A DNA stretch of 28,607 bases. Origin: Symbiodinium natans. Taxonomy: Eukaryota > Sar > Dinophyceae > Suessiales > Symbiodiniaceae. Each line of letters starts with the position of its first letter. Position 1 is the first letter of the stretch. The notes beneath the pieces were generated by a model. The model did no database searches and was not told the DNA's origin. It saw only the letters and a program-made list of their open reading frames with translations. Positions 1 through 9,821 of the stretch are shown one piece after another. The position numbers and the translations under genes are program-made. The stretch covers positions 67,501 through 96,107 of the forward strand of contig CAJNDS010002336.1 of assembly GCA_905221605.1 (NCBI GenBank), read 5' to 3'.

Positions 1-260
1 TACTACTGCTGCTACAGAACTATTTCCACTATTATGCCTATTGCTCTGACTATTGTTTATTGCTCTTACAACTACGATTGCTCGTACGATTGCTACTTGC
101 TACCCGCTACTTGCTGCTGCTGCGGGCTATCGCTACTATCTGCTACTGCTACTTGCCACTTGCTACTGGCTACTGCTACGGGTGCTGGCTACGGTTACTT
201 GCTACTGCCACTGCTGCTGGCTACTGCTGCTGCTCCCACTACTATTGAATATTCTTCTAG
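1..260. repeat. Degenerate triplet-rich (CTA/CTG) repeat
   Basis: The plus strand is an irregular mix of gctact, tgctac, ctgctg and ctacgg steps with an obvious 3-base rhythm. All three plus frames stay open and give biased peptides rich in Leu, Ala, Tyr, Cys and Thr, as expected from a decayed triplet microsatellite. The open frames here are not genes. Confidence 0.75.
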
Positions 261-1025
261 ACCCCCGGACCGGAACCCAGCCCAATACTAAACTGCTTGA
301 GATTAGAGTGGGCAGGAGGTCACAGAGTGAATTTCAGAACTTCAGGCCCACAAGCTCTATAAGTTTAGGAGGGATAGGGTACCCTGTTCTGGATGTAGGG
401 CTTATAGGGTTGAGGGCTTAGGGGTTTACGTTAACCCTCCCCACCCGACTCTTCCTAGCCGGACCCAATCTCAGAATTCGGCGGCTGCAGTAGGCAATTC
501 TTTGTTTTAGGCTGTTAGCAGTACTCTGCAGTCGTAAGTCCAAAGCACGATGCTAAACAACCACACGAGTCGCCCCGAGCATGTTGTTCACGACGTGGAG
601 CCCCTCAGAGAGATGAACGTAAGATGCACTTTGCAACTCGCAAAGGCATGCGCCTCTGCTCTTGTTCTGCATTCTTCGCGGGCTGAGGGACATCTAGCCA
701 CTACCACTACCGCTGATTGCATGTCAACTGATCCAACTTTCAAGGTTGGCTACAGCGATCGAGCACATTATCATCGCGTATCCTGGTGCAGGAATCATGC
801 AATGTCTGATAAATGCTATCCGCCGATGTAAAAGTTCAGCACAAGCCCGCAAGAGCTCAAAGCGCAAGGCCCGCACACATAGCCGCTCTCGTTGCGTTTC
901 GACCAGATAGAATGCGCGGTCCTTGACGTGTGGCGCCGATGGATAGTAATGTTGTCTGCTGACTAGTGTGGCCCCCCCCCCCTCAACAAATGGACTCCGC
1001 TCTTTATTGTCGGCGGGGGGCCCTG
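261..1025. other. No recognisable gene
   Basis: Between the triplet repeat and the minisatellite I see no convincing coding sequence. Positions 380-440 contain degenerate telomere-like steps (agggtt, agggctta, ggggtttac). A 93-residue plus-strand frame at 550-831 has no recognisable domain and no supporting context. Confidence 0.5.
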
Positions 1026-1029
1026 GCTT

Positions 1030-1288
1030 TATATGATTTTAAAAGGGATGAGTTTTGTATGAATTTAAAAAAGGGACCCGCGTGATTTTTGAAAGGGATG
1101 AGCTCGCATGAATTTAAAAGGGATCCATATGATTTTAAAAGGGTGAGACTGTATGAAATTAAAAGGGATCCAGACGATTTTAAGAGGGATGAGTTTATAT
1201 GAATTTAAAAAGGATTATATGATGTTCAAAGGGATCCACATGATTTTGGAAGGGATGAGTTTATATGAATTTAAAGGGGATCCATCTA
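1030..1288. repeat. AT-rich minisatellite, about 46-bp unit
   Basis: Blocks built from gatgagtttatatgaattt and aaaagggatccatatgattt alternate about five times with substitutions and small indels. Half-units resemble each other (both contain tttaaaaggga), so the 46-bp unit is probably a dimer of a shorter repeat. Confidence 0.75.
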
Positions 1289-1301
1289 TCCCAACCAAGC
1301 C

Positions 1302-1733
1302 AGCCCGCAAAAAAAAATAATTCCGGGGGAGCAAGCTTTTTATATTATACGGCATTCGGGCAGCTGTTGGACTACCCCCTTTGAAGTTTGATTGCCTGGC
1401 CTCGGTACAAAAGCATTTTATAGGGAAATCTTAGCTTTGGGGCTGGCCTGGAGACTGAAGATTTCAGGGCCCGACAACCTCAGGCCTCAAGGTTTAGGAA
1501 GCCTCAGCCCTTAGGCCTCTGGATCCAAACCCAACTAGCCCGCAAAAAAAAAACATAATTCCGGTGGAGCAAACTTTTTATATTATACGGCATTCGGGCA
1601 GCTGCTGGACTATCCCCTTTGAAATTTGATTGCCCAGCCTCGGCACAAAAGAATTTAATAAGGAAATCTTAGTTTTGGGGCTGGCCTGGAGACTGAAGAT
1701 TTCAGGGCCCGACAACCTCAGGCCTCAAGGTTT
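1302..1733. repeat. Direct duplication, 235-bp period
   Basis: The segment from agcccgcaaaaaaa through cctcaaggttt occurs at 1302-1495 and again at 1537-1733, with roughly 90% identity by eye. Each copy contains aattccgg(t/g)ggagca followed by tttttatattatacggcatt. Two further fragments of the aattccg motif lie at about 1850 and 1896, so the sequence family is present at least four times locally. No coding function is apparent. Confidence 0.8.
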
Positions 1734-2947
1734 CAGGCTTTGAACCTTTGATCTTTGGTCTCTCAGGCTCAGTTCAGAAGCGATTTCTGTGACAACAACG
1801 CCATTCAACAGCCTCGCCGAAATTTGGCATCACCCGAATTCTTTTTCACAATTCCGAGGGTCCTCCTCAAATAGACTAGTTTTTCTATTTTTTTCACAAT
1901 TCCGGGGGAGCACACTAATCAGGATACAACATTATGGAGCATATATTTTTCATGCCTGTAAGACAAAGATGCTGAGACCCCGGCAGGAACGACCACATCA
2001 ATGGCCTCGCAGAAAGTGCAGTTGACCAAGAATTCTTGCGGTTTAAGCCCGAAACCATGACCTTTCAATACGTACACACACATGACGACAGAAAGCCGGA
2101 TGTACATGTATTCGATATTCGGACGTATTCACTGATCGGGTTATTTCTCTACTGCGCTCTGGCGATCCTGGGGTGCCTTGGACGCTTGACGTGTATTCTG
2201 GGCTTGCTCGTTGTTTTTCTTAAAGCTTGCCCCCGAAATCTTTTTGGGGTTGGGCTCTCGTTTAGCGCTTCAACGTGGAAGGCACGCTATCGGATCGGCC
2301 ACGAAGAGGAGACGGTCAGCGGAGGAGAGGGGAGAGGGGCGGGGACCATCACATCGCGGTTGACGCAAGGGTTCGGGGGGGGGGAGGACACGCAGGAGGG
2401 TACGCGGACGGAGTGTGACATTCGGTGGACGTGCAGGTGAGCAGGTTTTTGATAGCTGGTTGATGAGTGTGGAGACGCCGCGCAGACATCCCCCCCCTGC
2501 CACCCCCTACCCGCGCTTCCCTGCCCCCTGGCGGGATTGGATCTTGGATCTTGGGCCATGGTACGTAAGGTGTTAAATACTTGAAAAAACGAGTTGACAT
2601 TTAGAGAACTGTGTCAACTTATGTCAACTTGCTGTTGCTTAGTTGGGAATGGGGGAACGAAGCCTTACACTCCCTTCACTGCAGGATTCCCCAGTATGAG
2701 GACAGCAAAGAATAAGATCGTCGTTGTCGGTGTTGATTTCTGCACTCTTATCCCTGAGTGCCAACACATGTCCGAACTACATATCCCATTTCCGTGTTAG
2801 TGGTTGCAGTTCAGGTTTGGGGCATGGCCCCTGAGGGCTCGCAATGGTTCTGCTATTAGCGTAGTGCAATGGTCAGATTCGCGCTGGCCCTTGAAAGCTA
2901 CTTTCCGTACATGGCAAGGTAAGTTATGGGTATTATGGGCCACACGC
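1734..2947. other. No recognisable gene
   Basis: This stretch lies downstream of the inferred stop of the minus-strand SecA-like gene. The longest frame (2036-2440, plus) has a hydrophobic stretch near its middle but no family resemblance and a low-complexity Gly/Glu/Arg end, so I do not call it. Purine-rich [19 protein letters not shown] sequence sits at 2320-2400. Confidence 0.45.
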
Positions 2948-3118
2948 CTATGTCAAAAGCCGCAGGCTGCGAAGCTCAGGAGAACACTGCGGAATGCCAT
3001 TGTCTTTCTGCTGTGTGCCGGGCCTCATCGAGGCAGAAGTGGGAATCCATGTGCCTTGGCAGTGGGCATCATGGACAATCTTCAGCAACGCCGTCAACCC
3101 GAACTCTTCTGGTATGCC
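2948..3118 (-). CDS. Probable last coding exon of SecA-like gene
   Basis: An open stretch of 56 codons on the minus strand starts right after an acceptor (gcagaatag|GGC) and ends at a TAG at 2950-2948. It reads GIPEEFGLTALLKIVHDAHC and continues with normal protein-like composition. Joining in phase 0 to the previous exon requires a GC donor (tgt|GCATGG at 3162) and an intron of only 44 bp, which is very short. The junction is therefore uncertain, though the coding look is good. No domain is recognised. If the join is correct, this is the C-terminus of the protein. Confidence 0.4.
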   Translation of the reverse strand, partial: GIPEEFGLTALLKIVHDAHCQGTWIPTSASMRPGTQQKDNGIPQCSPELRSLRLLT

Positions 3119-3162
3119 CTATTCTGCCCTGGTCAAAAACGAACGAGGCACCTCATCCATGC

Positions 3163-3614
3163 ACACAGCCCTCGTCCGTACAGGTATGGAATGAAGTCAT
3201 CGACCGTGGGCTGCTGACCTTGCACCACGAGTGTGGTGGAAAAGAGCGCCCAGGCATAGGCATCGCCCAGGAGGAAAGCACGCTGACCAAATGCCGCTTG
3301 GGAGTCGGCACTGAGATCATCAACAGATGCCAAGTCCAAAGACAATGGACTCTTCTTCCGAAGCTTCTCACAAGTGCGAATACGATCCGCGAGGGCCTGA
3401 ATTCTGCAGTCTATCTGCCGGAAGACGAATCTCTTAGGCAAAGTAATGCTTTGTTCGTTCTCGCCCTGGGCAATAGCGGACAATGCCTTCATCTCTGTGG
3501 TGAAGTTCCGTATGGCCCGCTCAAGAAATTGGGCAGCCTTTGCTGAATCCTTGGTCTTTGAGGAGAGCCCGGCACCCAGAATTGCTGCATAACCAGTCCA
3601 CTCGCCAAGACAAC
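3163..3614 (-). CDS. C-terminal exon of SecA-like gene
   Basis: The exon follows acceptor ctggcag|GTTGTC and stays open for 150 codons. The product is alpha-helical in character (for example AKAAQFLERAIRNFTTEMKA, then RIQALADRIRTCEKL) with no recognised domain. Its entry phase (two bases completing a codon) fits exactly the exit phase of the exon ending at 7556: a GT donor there and this AG acceptor rejoin as ...KPT-R-CLGEWTG. It lies after motif VI, where SecA has its helical scaffold and wing region, but I cannot show homology there. The intron separating it from the previous exon is the 3.9 kb simple-repeat tract. Confidence 0.6.
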
Positions 3615-3631
3615 CTGCCAGGGTCAGAGCT

Positions 3632-5645
3632 CGCATGCTCGCTCACTCGCATGCTCGCTCGCTCGTTGGCTCGCTCGCTCGTTGGCTCGCTGGCTCGCTG
3701 GCTTGCTCATTGCTTGCTTTGCTTTTTGCTTTGCTTTTTGCTTTGCTTTTTGCTTTGCTTTTTGCTTTGCTTTTTGCTTTGCTTTTTGCTTTGCTTTTTG
3801 CTTTGCTTTTTGCTTTGCTTTTTGCTTTGCTTTTTGCTTTGCTTTTTGCTTTGCTTTTTGCTTTGCTTTTTGCTTTGCTTTTTGCTTTGCGCTTTGCGCT
3901 GTGCTTTGCTCTTTGCTTTGCTCTTTGCTTTGCTCTTTGCTTTGCTCTTTGCCTTGCTCTTTGCCTTGCTCTTTGCCTTGCTCTTTGCCTTGCTCTTTGC
4001 CTTGCTCTTTGCTTTGCTCTTTGCTTTGCTCTTTGCTTTGCTCTTTGCTTTGCTCTTTGCTTTGCTCTTTGCTTTGCTCTTTGCTTTGCTCTTTGCTTTG
4101 CTCTTTGCTTTGCTCTTTGCTTTGCTCTTTGCTTTGCTCTTTGCTTTGCTCTTTGCTTTGCTCTTTGCTTTGCTCTTTGCTTTGCTCTTTGCTTTGCTCT
4201 TTGCTTTGCTCTTTGCTTTGCGCTTTGCTTTGCTCTTTGCTTTGCTCTTTGCTTTGCTCTTTGCTTTGCTCTTTGCTTTGCTCTTTGCTTTGCTCTTTGC
4301 TTTGCTCTTTGCTTTGCTCTGCGCTTTGCTCTGTGCTTTGCTCTGTGCTTTGCTCTGTGCTTTGCGCTTTGCTTTGCTCTGTGCTTTGCGCTTTGCTTTG
4401 CTCTTTGCTTTGCTCTTTGCTTTGCTCTGTGCTTTGCTCTTTGCTTCGCTCTTTGCTTCGCTCTTTGCTTTGCTCTTTGCTTTGCTCTTTGCTTTGCTCT
4501 TTGCTTTGCTCTTTGCTTTGCTCTTTGCCTTGCTCTTTGCTTTGCTCTTTGCTTTGCTCTTTGCTTTGCTCTTTGCTTTGCTCTTTGCTTTGCTCTTTGC
4601 TTTGCTCTTTGCTTTGCTCTTTGCTTTGCTCCTTTGCTTTGCTTTGCTTTGCTTTGCTCTGTGCTTTGCTCTGTGCTTTGCTCTGTGCTTTGCTCTTTGC
4701 TTTGCTCTTTGCTTTGCTCTTTGCTTTGCTCTTTGCTTTGCTCTTTGCTTTGCTCTTTGCTTTGCTCTTTGCTTTGCTCTTTGCTTTGCTCTTTGCTTTG
4801 CTCTTTGCTTTGCTCTTTGCTTTGCTCTGTGCTTTGCTCTGTGCTTTGCTCTTGCTTTGCTCTTGCTTTGCTCTTTGCTTTGCTCTTTGCTTTGCTTTGC
4901 TTTGCTTTGCTTTGCTCTTTGCTTTGCTCTTTGCTTTGCTCTTTGCTTTGCGCGTTGCTTTGCGCGTTGCTTCGCGCGTTGCTTTGCGCTTTGCTTTGCT
5001 CGTTGCTTTGCGCGTTGCTTTGCGCGTTGCTTTGCGCGTTGCTTTGCGCGTTGCTTTGCGCGTTGCTTTGCGCGTTGCTTTGCGCGCTGCTTTGCGCGCT
5101 GCTTTGCGCGCTGCTTTGCGCGCTGCCTTGCGCGCTGCTTTGCGCGCTGCTTTGCGAAGCGCGCTGCTTTGCTTTGTGCGCTGCTGTGCGCGCTGCTTTG
5201 CTTTGCGCGCTGCTTTGCTTTGCGCGCTGCTCTGCTTTGCGCGCTGCTCTGCTTTGCGCGCTGCTCTGCTTTGCGCGCTGCTCTGCTTTGCGCGCTGCTC
5301 TGCTTTGCGCGCTGCTCTGCTTTGCGCGCTGCTCTGCTTTGCGCGCTGCTCTGCTTTGCGCGCTGCTCTGCTTTGTGCGCTGCTTTGCGTTGCGCGCTGC
5401 TTTGCGTTGCGCGCTGCTTTGCGTTGCGCGCTGCTTTGCTTTGCGCGCTGCTTTGGCCCTTTGCCTTTTGCCTTTGCCTTTTGCCTTTGCTTTTTGCCTT
5501 TGCTTTTTGCCTTTGCTTTTTGCCTTTTGCCTTTTGCCTTTTGCCTTTTGCCTTTTGCCTTTTGCTTTTTGCTTTTTGTTTTTTTGCTTTTTGCTTTTTG
5601 CTCTTTGCTCTGTGCTCTGTGCTCTCTGCTCTCTGCTCTCTGCTC
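3632..5645. repeat. Evolving 12-mer satellite, GCTTTGCTCTTT family
   Basis: The array opens with short gctcg steps (3632-3712). It continues as about 15 copies of GCTTTGCTTTTT to 3893, then roughly 80 copies of GCTTTGCTCTTT with point variants (tgcctt, tctgtg, cttcgc) to about 4945. Next come TGCTTTGCGCGT/GCTGCTTTGCGC units to 5160, a 17-bp unit containing GCTCTGCTTTGCGCGC to 5450, and ttttgcc steps to 5600. The three plus frames are open for 655-707 codons and give only Leu/Phe/Ala/Cys/Ser repeats. These frames are repeat artefacts. A is almost absent from the plus strand. Confidence 0.95.
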
Positions 5646-6310
5646 TTAGCTCTTAGCTCCTAGCTCCTAGCTCCTAGCTCGTAGCCCTTAGCTCTTAGCT
5701 CTTTGCTCTTTGCGCTTTTTGCTTTGCTTTGCTTTGCTTTGCGTTGCTTTGCGTTGCTTTGCGTTGCTTTGCTTGCTTTGCTTGCTTGGCTTGCTTGGCT
5801 TGCTTGGCTTGCTTGGCTTGCTTGGCTTGCTTGCGTTCTTGCTTCCTTGCGTTCTTGCTTGATTGCGTTCTTGCTTGATTGCGTTTGTGGTTTGTGGTTT
5901 GTGGCTTGTGGCTTGTGGCTTGTGGCTTGTGGTTGCTGGTTGCTGGTAGCTGGTGGCGGTTGGCGGTTGGCGGTTGGGGGTTGGGGGTTGGGGGTTGGCG
6001 GTTGTTGCTTGTTGCTTGTTGCTTGCTGCTTGCTGCTTGCTGCTTGCTGGTTGCTGGTTGCTGGTTGCTGGTTGCTAGTTGCTGGTTGTTGGTTGTTGGT
6101 TGTTGGTTGTTGGTTGTTCGTTGTTGGTTGTTGGTTGTTGGTTGCTTTTTATTGGTTGGTGGTTGCTTTTTGTTGGTTGCTGTTTGTTTTTTTGTTGGTT
6201 GTTGGTTGATTTTTTGTTGGTTGTTAGTTGTGTTTTTGTTGGTTGTTGGTTGCTGGTTGTCGGCTGTGGGTTGTTGGTTGTTGGTTGTTGGTTGTTGGTC
6301 GTGCATGTGT
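5646..6310. repeat. Graded short-repeat blocks (ttagctc, ttgcttgg, gttggttg)
   Basis: Successive blocks change by small steps: tcttagctcctagc (5643-5700), gctttgcgtt (5720-5770), ttggcttgc (5780-5830), ttgattgcgttc (5830-5885), ggtttgtggctt (5885-5935), tggcggttgggg (5950-6005), gcttgttgctgctt (6005-6060), then gttggttgtt with interruptions to 6300. Both strands carry open frames, all low complexity (WLLVVGC or QQPTTNN types), so none is called as a gene. Confidence 0.9.
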
Positions 6311-6495
6311 TGCCGGTTGTGTGTGCGTGTGCGCGTGTGTACGTGTGTACGTGTGTACGTGTGTACGTGTGTGCGCGTGCGAGTGCGAGTGCGAGTGCGA
6401 GTGCGAGCGCGCGCGTGCGCGTGTGGGCATTTGAGGGCATGTGTGGGCATATGTGTGTGTGTGTGTGTGTGTGTGTGCGTGCGTGCGTGCGTGTG

Positions 6496-6557
<62 letters not shown>

Positions 6558-6937
6558 GTGTTGTGTGTTGTTGTGTGTGGTGTGTGTGTGTGTGTGTGTG
6601 TGTCTGTGTCTGTGTCTGTGTCTGTGTCTGTGTCTGTGTCTGTGTCTGTGTCTGTGTCTGTGTCTGTGTCTGTGTCTGTGTCTGTGTATGTGTCTGTGTC
6701 TGTGTCTGTGTCTGTGTCTGTGTCTGTGTCTGTGTCTGTGTCTGTGTCTGTGTCTGTGTCTGTGTCTGTGTCGGTGTCTGTGTCTGTGTCTGTGTCTGTG
6801 TCTGTGTCTGTGTCTGTGTCTGTGTCTGTGTCTGTGTCTGTGTCTGTGTCTGTGTCTGTGTCTGTGTCTGTGTCTGTGTCTGTGTCTGTGTCTGTGTCTG
6901 TGTCTGTGTCTGTGTGTGTGTGTGTGCGTGTGCGCGC

Positions 6938-6974
<37 letters not shown>

Positions 6975-7112
6975 TGGGCGTGCGTGGGTGTGCGTGCGTG
7001 TGTGCGTGCGTGTGTGCGTGCGTGCGTGCGTGCGTGCGTGTGTGGGTGTGCGTGCGTGCGTGTGTGCAGTGCGTGTGTGGGTGTGTGTGTGTGTGTGTGC
7101 TGTGTGTGTGTG

Positions 7113-7189
<77 letters not shown>

Positions 7190-7440
7190 GGTGGGTGGGT
7201 GGGTGGGTGGGTGTGTGTGTGTGTGTGTGTGTGCTTGTGCTAATGTTTGTGTTTGTTTCCTGTTTGTGATTGTTTGTTGTATTTGTTTGTTGCTTTTGTG
7301 CTTATGTTCGTGTGCGCGCGTGGGCGTGTGCGCGTGTGTGCGTGCGCGCGTGTGTGGGCATGTGGCCGTGCGTGCGTGTGTGCGTGTGGGCGCGCGTGTG
7401 CGTGCGCGCGTGTGTGCATGTGTGTGTGTGTGTGTGCTCT
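6311..7440. repeat. (TG)n, (TGTCTG)n and (TGCG)n array
   Basis: This begins with gtgtacgtgtgcg variants. Long (TG)n runs follow at 6449-6600 with tgcg interruptions, then an almost pure hexamer (TGTCTG) array at about 6600-6913 (about 52 copies, with single variants tgtatg near 6686 and tcggtg near 6771). After that come (TGCG)n and (GGGT)n near 7187-7212 and further tgtgcgcg to 7440. Alternating purine-pyrimidine GT/GC tracts of this length are classic Z-DNA-prone sequence. Open frames give only Val/Cys/Ser/Leu/Arg repeats. Confidence 0.95.
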
Positions 7441-7555
7441 GAGCCTAACCCCTCAACCTCAAACCCTAAACTAGCCCAGCTAAAACACCAATCACTGCAA
7501 ATTCAGGAACAAAAGCCTCCGGGGCTGGCGTCGTCGTCGTGGTTGTTGCATTCAC

Positions 7556-8203
7556 GCGTTGGCTTTGCCGAAAAGCGAGATGCTGCATCCAGCATTTCTA
7601 GGGCAGGCGCCAAGTCTGTCTCAAGTGCCTTAGCCAGGAGTACAAACTGGCTGGCATCAAACCGGAAATGCCAGCAGACCTGCTGAAGCCTGGAAAGGAG
7701 CAACGTGTCCGACCCAAATCGGAAATCCTTGTTGCAGTACACATGCCCGTCTTCAAGAAGTTTTGTGAAGGTAGGAACATCTGAGCCATCTCCGTTCTGC
7801 TGGGAATCATACCATATCGCCCATCTGTCTTGGATGATGGAATGGAAGGCGGCATGCAATTCAGTGTCCAGCTTCTTCTTGTTCGCCGCATCTTCGGGAA
7901 CCACTTGCTTCACCATATCTGCTGCCCACTTTACCGCATGCTCGGCAAATGGCTGCATCAATTCGAAGTCTTTTGTAGAAAGCCTCTTCGCATTCTCCTC
8001 CAAGCCGTATAAAAGCTTTTCTTCTTCTGCTGCCTTCACATTCCCAGCGGCCCAAGCCGCGAGTGCAAGGTCTCCGATGGCAGCGGCGCTGGTGTGCAGG
8101 AGGATCTCCTGAGCAAGGCCAGCGTTGCCATTGCGGCCAGCACGTCCTCGAGCTTGCTCCGCCTGGCGCCGGCCAAGTATGCTGCCGGTGATCACATAGA
8201 GCA
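7556..8203 (-). CDS. SecA-like gene exon with helicase motif VI
   Basis: The exon starts [20 protein letters not shown] and continues [15 protein letters not shown]. This matches the SecA pattern in which [20 protein letters not shown] leads into the RGR-GR-G motif VI, which supplies the arginine finger that contacts ATP. The previous exon ends at GAGG(L), so the two halves of one SecA signature lie about 11.6 kb apart. After motif VI come about 190 residues rich in helix formers ([20 protein letters not shown], then [20 protein letters not shown]), with no further domain recognised. The acceptor is most simply ggacggag|TGCTC (exon from 8203); an alternative acceptor lies a few bases upstream (gag|AAAAGGAC). 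The exit is a GT donor at 7555, phase 1. Confidence 0.75.
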
Positions 8204-8455
8204 CTCCGTCCTTTTCTCCTCAATTTTTCTTAGATTTGGAAACTAGAGGAAACGATGCTTCTGCGCGTTGAAGGCGTTGGAGGGCACGCGTGGGTGACAC
8301 GGAGGACAGACGGGACCGGGGGAGGGAGCGAGCGAGACGAAAAGTGACGTGAATATGTTGCAGGAAAGCCATGCCAACAACAGAGCAAACACCCGTATTG
8401 TACACACCTCAAGCCCGAAACGAAACAACAACCCTGCCAGCATGAAAAACGGACA

Positions 8456-8530
8456 GGGAAACAAGACTGTTTGGCTCTAGGAATCTTCCACCAAGATTGT
8501 TTGGCTCTAAGAATCTTCCATCCAAACCCC
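8456..8530. repeat. Two-copy 34-36 bp direct repeat
   Basis: The phrase aagactgtttggctctagga(atcttcca) is followed at once by aagattgtttggctctaaga(atcttcca). The two units differ at a few positions only. Confidence 0.7.
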
Positions 8531-8649
8531 AGCTCTACCACCCCCTCTAAACATAGCCAAAATTTTAAACGGCCGAGGAAGTGGTTTAACCCTTTCTGTT
8601 TTTGCGTTCTAGTTTTTTTTGTTTTTTTTGGGGTGGGGGGGGGGGGCTC

Positions 8650-9110
8650 CCTATTGCAATATAGAGAAAGAAAACAGAGGTTTTCCTATTAAATTTCAAA
8701 GGGAATAGAGGTGTTCCTATAAAAACCCAAAGAGGATAGAGGTTTATTTTGGATTTTAATACAAAGTACATAAAGGTTGTCCTCATAAAATACAAAGGAA
8801 ATACAGGTTTTCTCTTAAAATACAGATTCTTTTATTAAAATACCAAGGAAACATAGGGTTTTTTCCCGTCAGCGGCAGGGTTTTACCAGTAAAAGTGAAA
8901 GGAGATAGAGGTTATCCATACCAGGCGGGGAAAGAGGGTTTGCCTATTGAAAAAAAACAGAGAAACTAGAGGTTGTACTACTGGCAGAGAGAGGGCCTTT
9001 TTCCAAAAAATAAGGAAAATGATCTTAAAATTCAAAGACACACATAAGGCTTCTAAAAGATAAAGACGCATAGAGGTTTGCTTTATAGGTTTCTTCAAAA
9101 CTCATTTTAG
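8650..9110. repeat. Degenerate A-rich minisatellite, about 35-40 bp unit
   Basis: About ten diverged copies of a unit resembling caaaggaaatagaggttttc followed by ctattaaaata run through this stretch, with aggtt and attaaa steps recurring. Similar structure (AT-rich, gaggtt/aaaggga steps) occurs at 1030-1288, but the units are not the same. A G15 run precedes it at 8633-8648. Confidence 0.65.
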
Positions 9111-9114
9111 GGTT

Positions 9115-9600
9115 TACTGTGTTGAACTTGCACGAACGAACGGCGCCGGGGGCGGGCTCAACCCCACCCCCGCTGAGAGTCCTCACACAGCGGGCGAGGG
9201 GTTAGGGACTAAGTTACGGAACATTCAAGCCCAAAAAACACTGATATAACCCCTTAAGCCCGAAAACCCTCAACCCCTTGCATCCCTGCAGCGCCCGAAC
9301 GAACGGCAGCGAGGGTGGGCCCAGTCCCACCCCGATCCAGAGTCCTGACGAGTTAGGGACTTGCAAACACGATTCTCGCATGATGGGTTTCCAAAAATGC
9401 ATGTGTATGCTTTGAAGCAAGCTTGCACGGCTCAAAAAAGCGGGGGGGTTGGGGCGGGCGCAGCGCCCCCCCCCCCCCCCCCTTTGCAAGCACGATTCTC
9501 GCATGATGGGTTTCCAACAATCTATGTATATGCTTTGAAGCAAGCTTGCACGGCTAAAAAACAGCTGGGGGGTTGTGCGGGGGGGCGCAGCCCCCGTGAT
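9115..9600. repeat. Two imperfect direct duplications
   Basis: First pair: cgaacgaacggc followed by a GC-rich stretch and gagtcct at about 9132 and 9297. Second pair: ttgcaa(a/g)cacgattctcgc followed by atgatgggtttcca and tgctttgaagcaagcttgca at 9361-9450 and 9483-9570, a 122-bp period with high identity, separated by a C16 run (about 9467-9482). No coding function is apparent. The rest, to 9821, shows no recognisable gene. Confidence 0.7.
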
Positions 9601-9821
9601 GATTGCGTCCATGATGCCTTGGATGCTTGTTGGAGGCCCTGGAGTCTGCATAAGAGAACTCAAGCCTTCAGATTCTCCTTACTTGTTTGGGAACGAGGTG
9701 ATGAGTTGAGAGCAACTCAGGATCCAGATTTACTAATCCCCGAGGGCGACTTGATTGTAAGCGCTTGCGCACGCCGCCTCGGCAGCCGGCCTTGCTGAAG
9801 ACTCGGAGGTAGCAAGGCTGC

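Larger units (their letters stand above)
3615..7555 (-). other. 3.9 kb intron composed of simple repeats
   Basis: It is bounded by a GT donor (acgc|GTGAATGC, exon end 7556) and an AG acceptor (tggcag|GTTG, exon start 3614). The phases agree (phase 1). Apart from about 110 bases at the donor side and about 20 at the acceptor side, the whole interval is tandem simple repeat, described in the three following entries. The donor-side part includes degenerate telomere-like ccctaaac and cctaacccc steps at 7443-7475. Confidence 0.6.

Noticed and set aside
2036-2440. 134-codon plus-strand frame with a hydrophobic stretch
   Set aside because: One possible membrane segment but a low-complexity purine-rich end, no family and no context.
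3540-5663. Three plus-strand open frames of 655-707 codons
   Set aside because: They translate a 12-bp simple repeat in all three frames (FALLFALL, CFALCFAL, SLLCSLLC). An array whose unit is a multiple of three and free of stop triplets stays open by default.
5879-7442. Plus-strand frames of 333-454 codons rich in Val/Cys/Ser/Arg
   Set aside because: Direct readout of (TG)n, (TGTCTG)n and (TGCG)n repeats.
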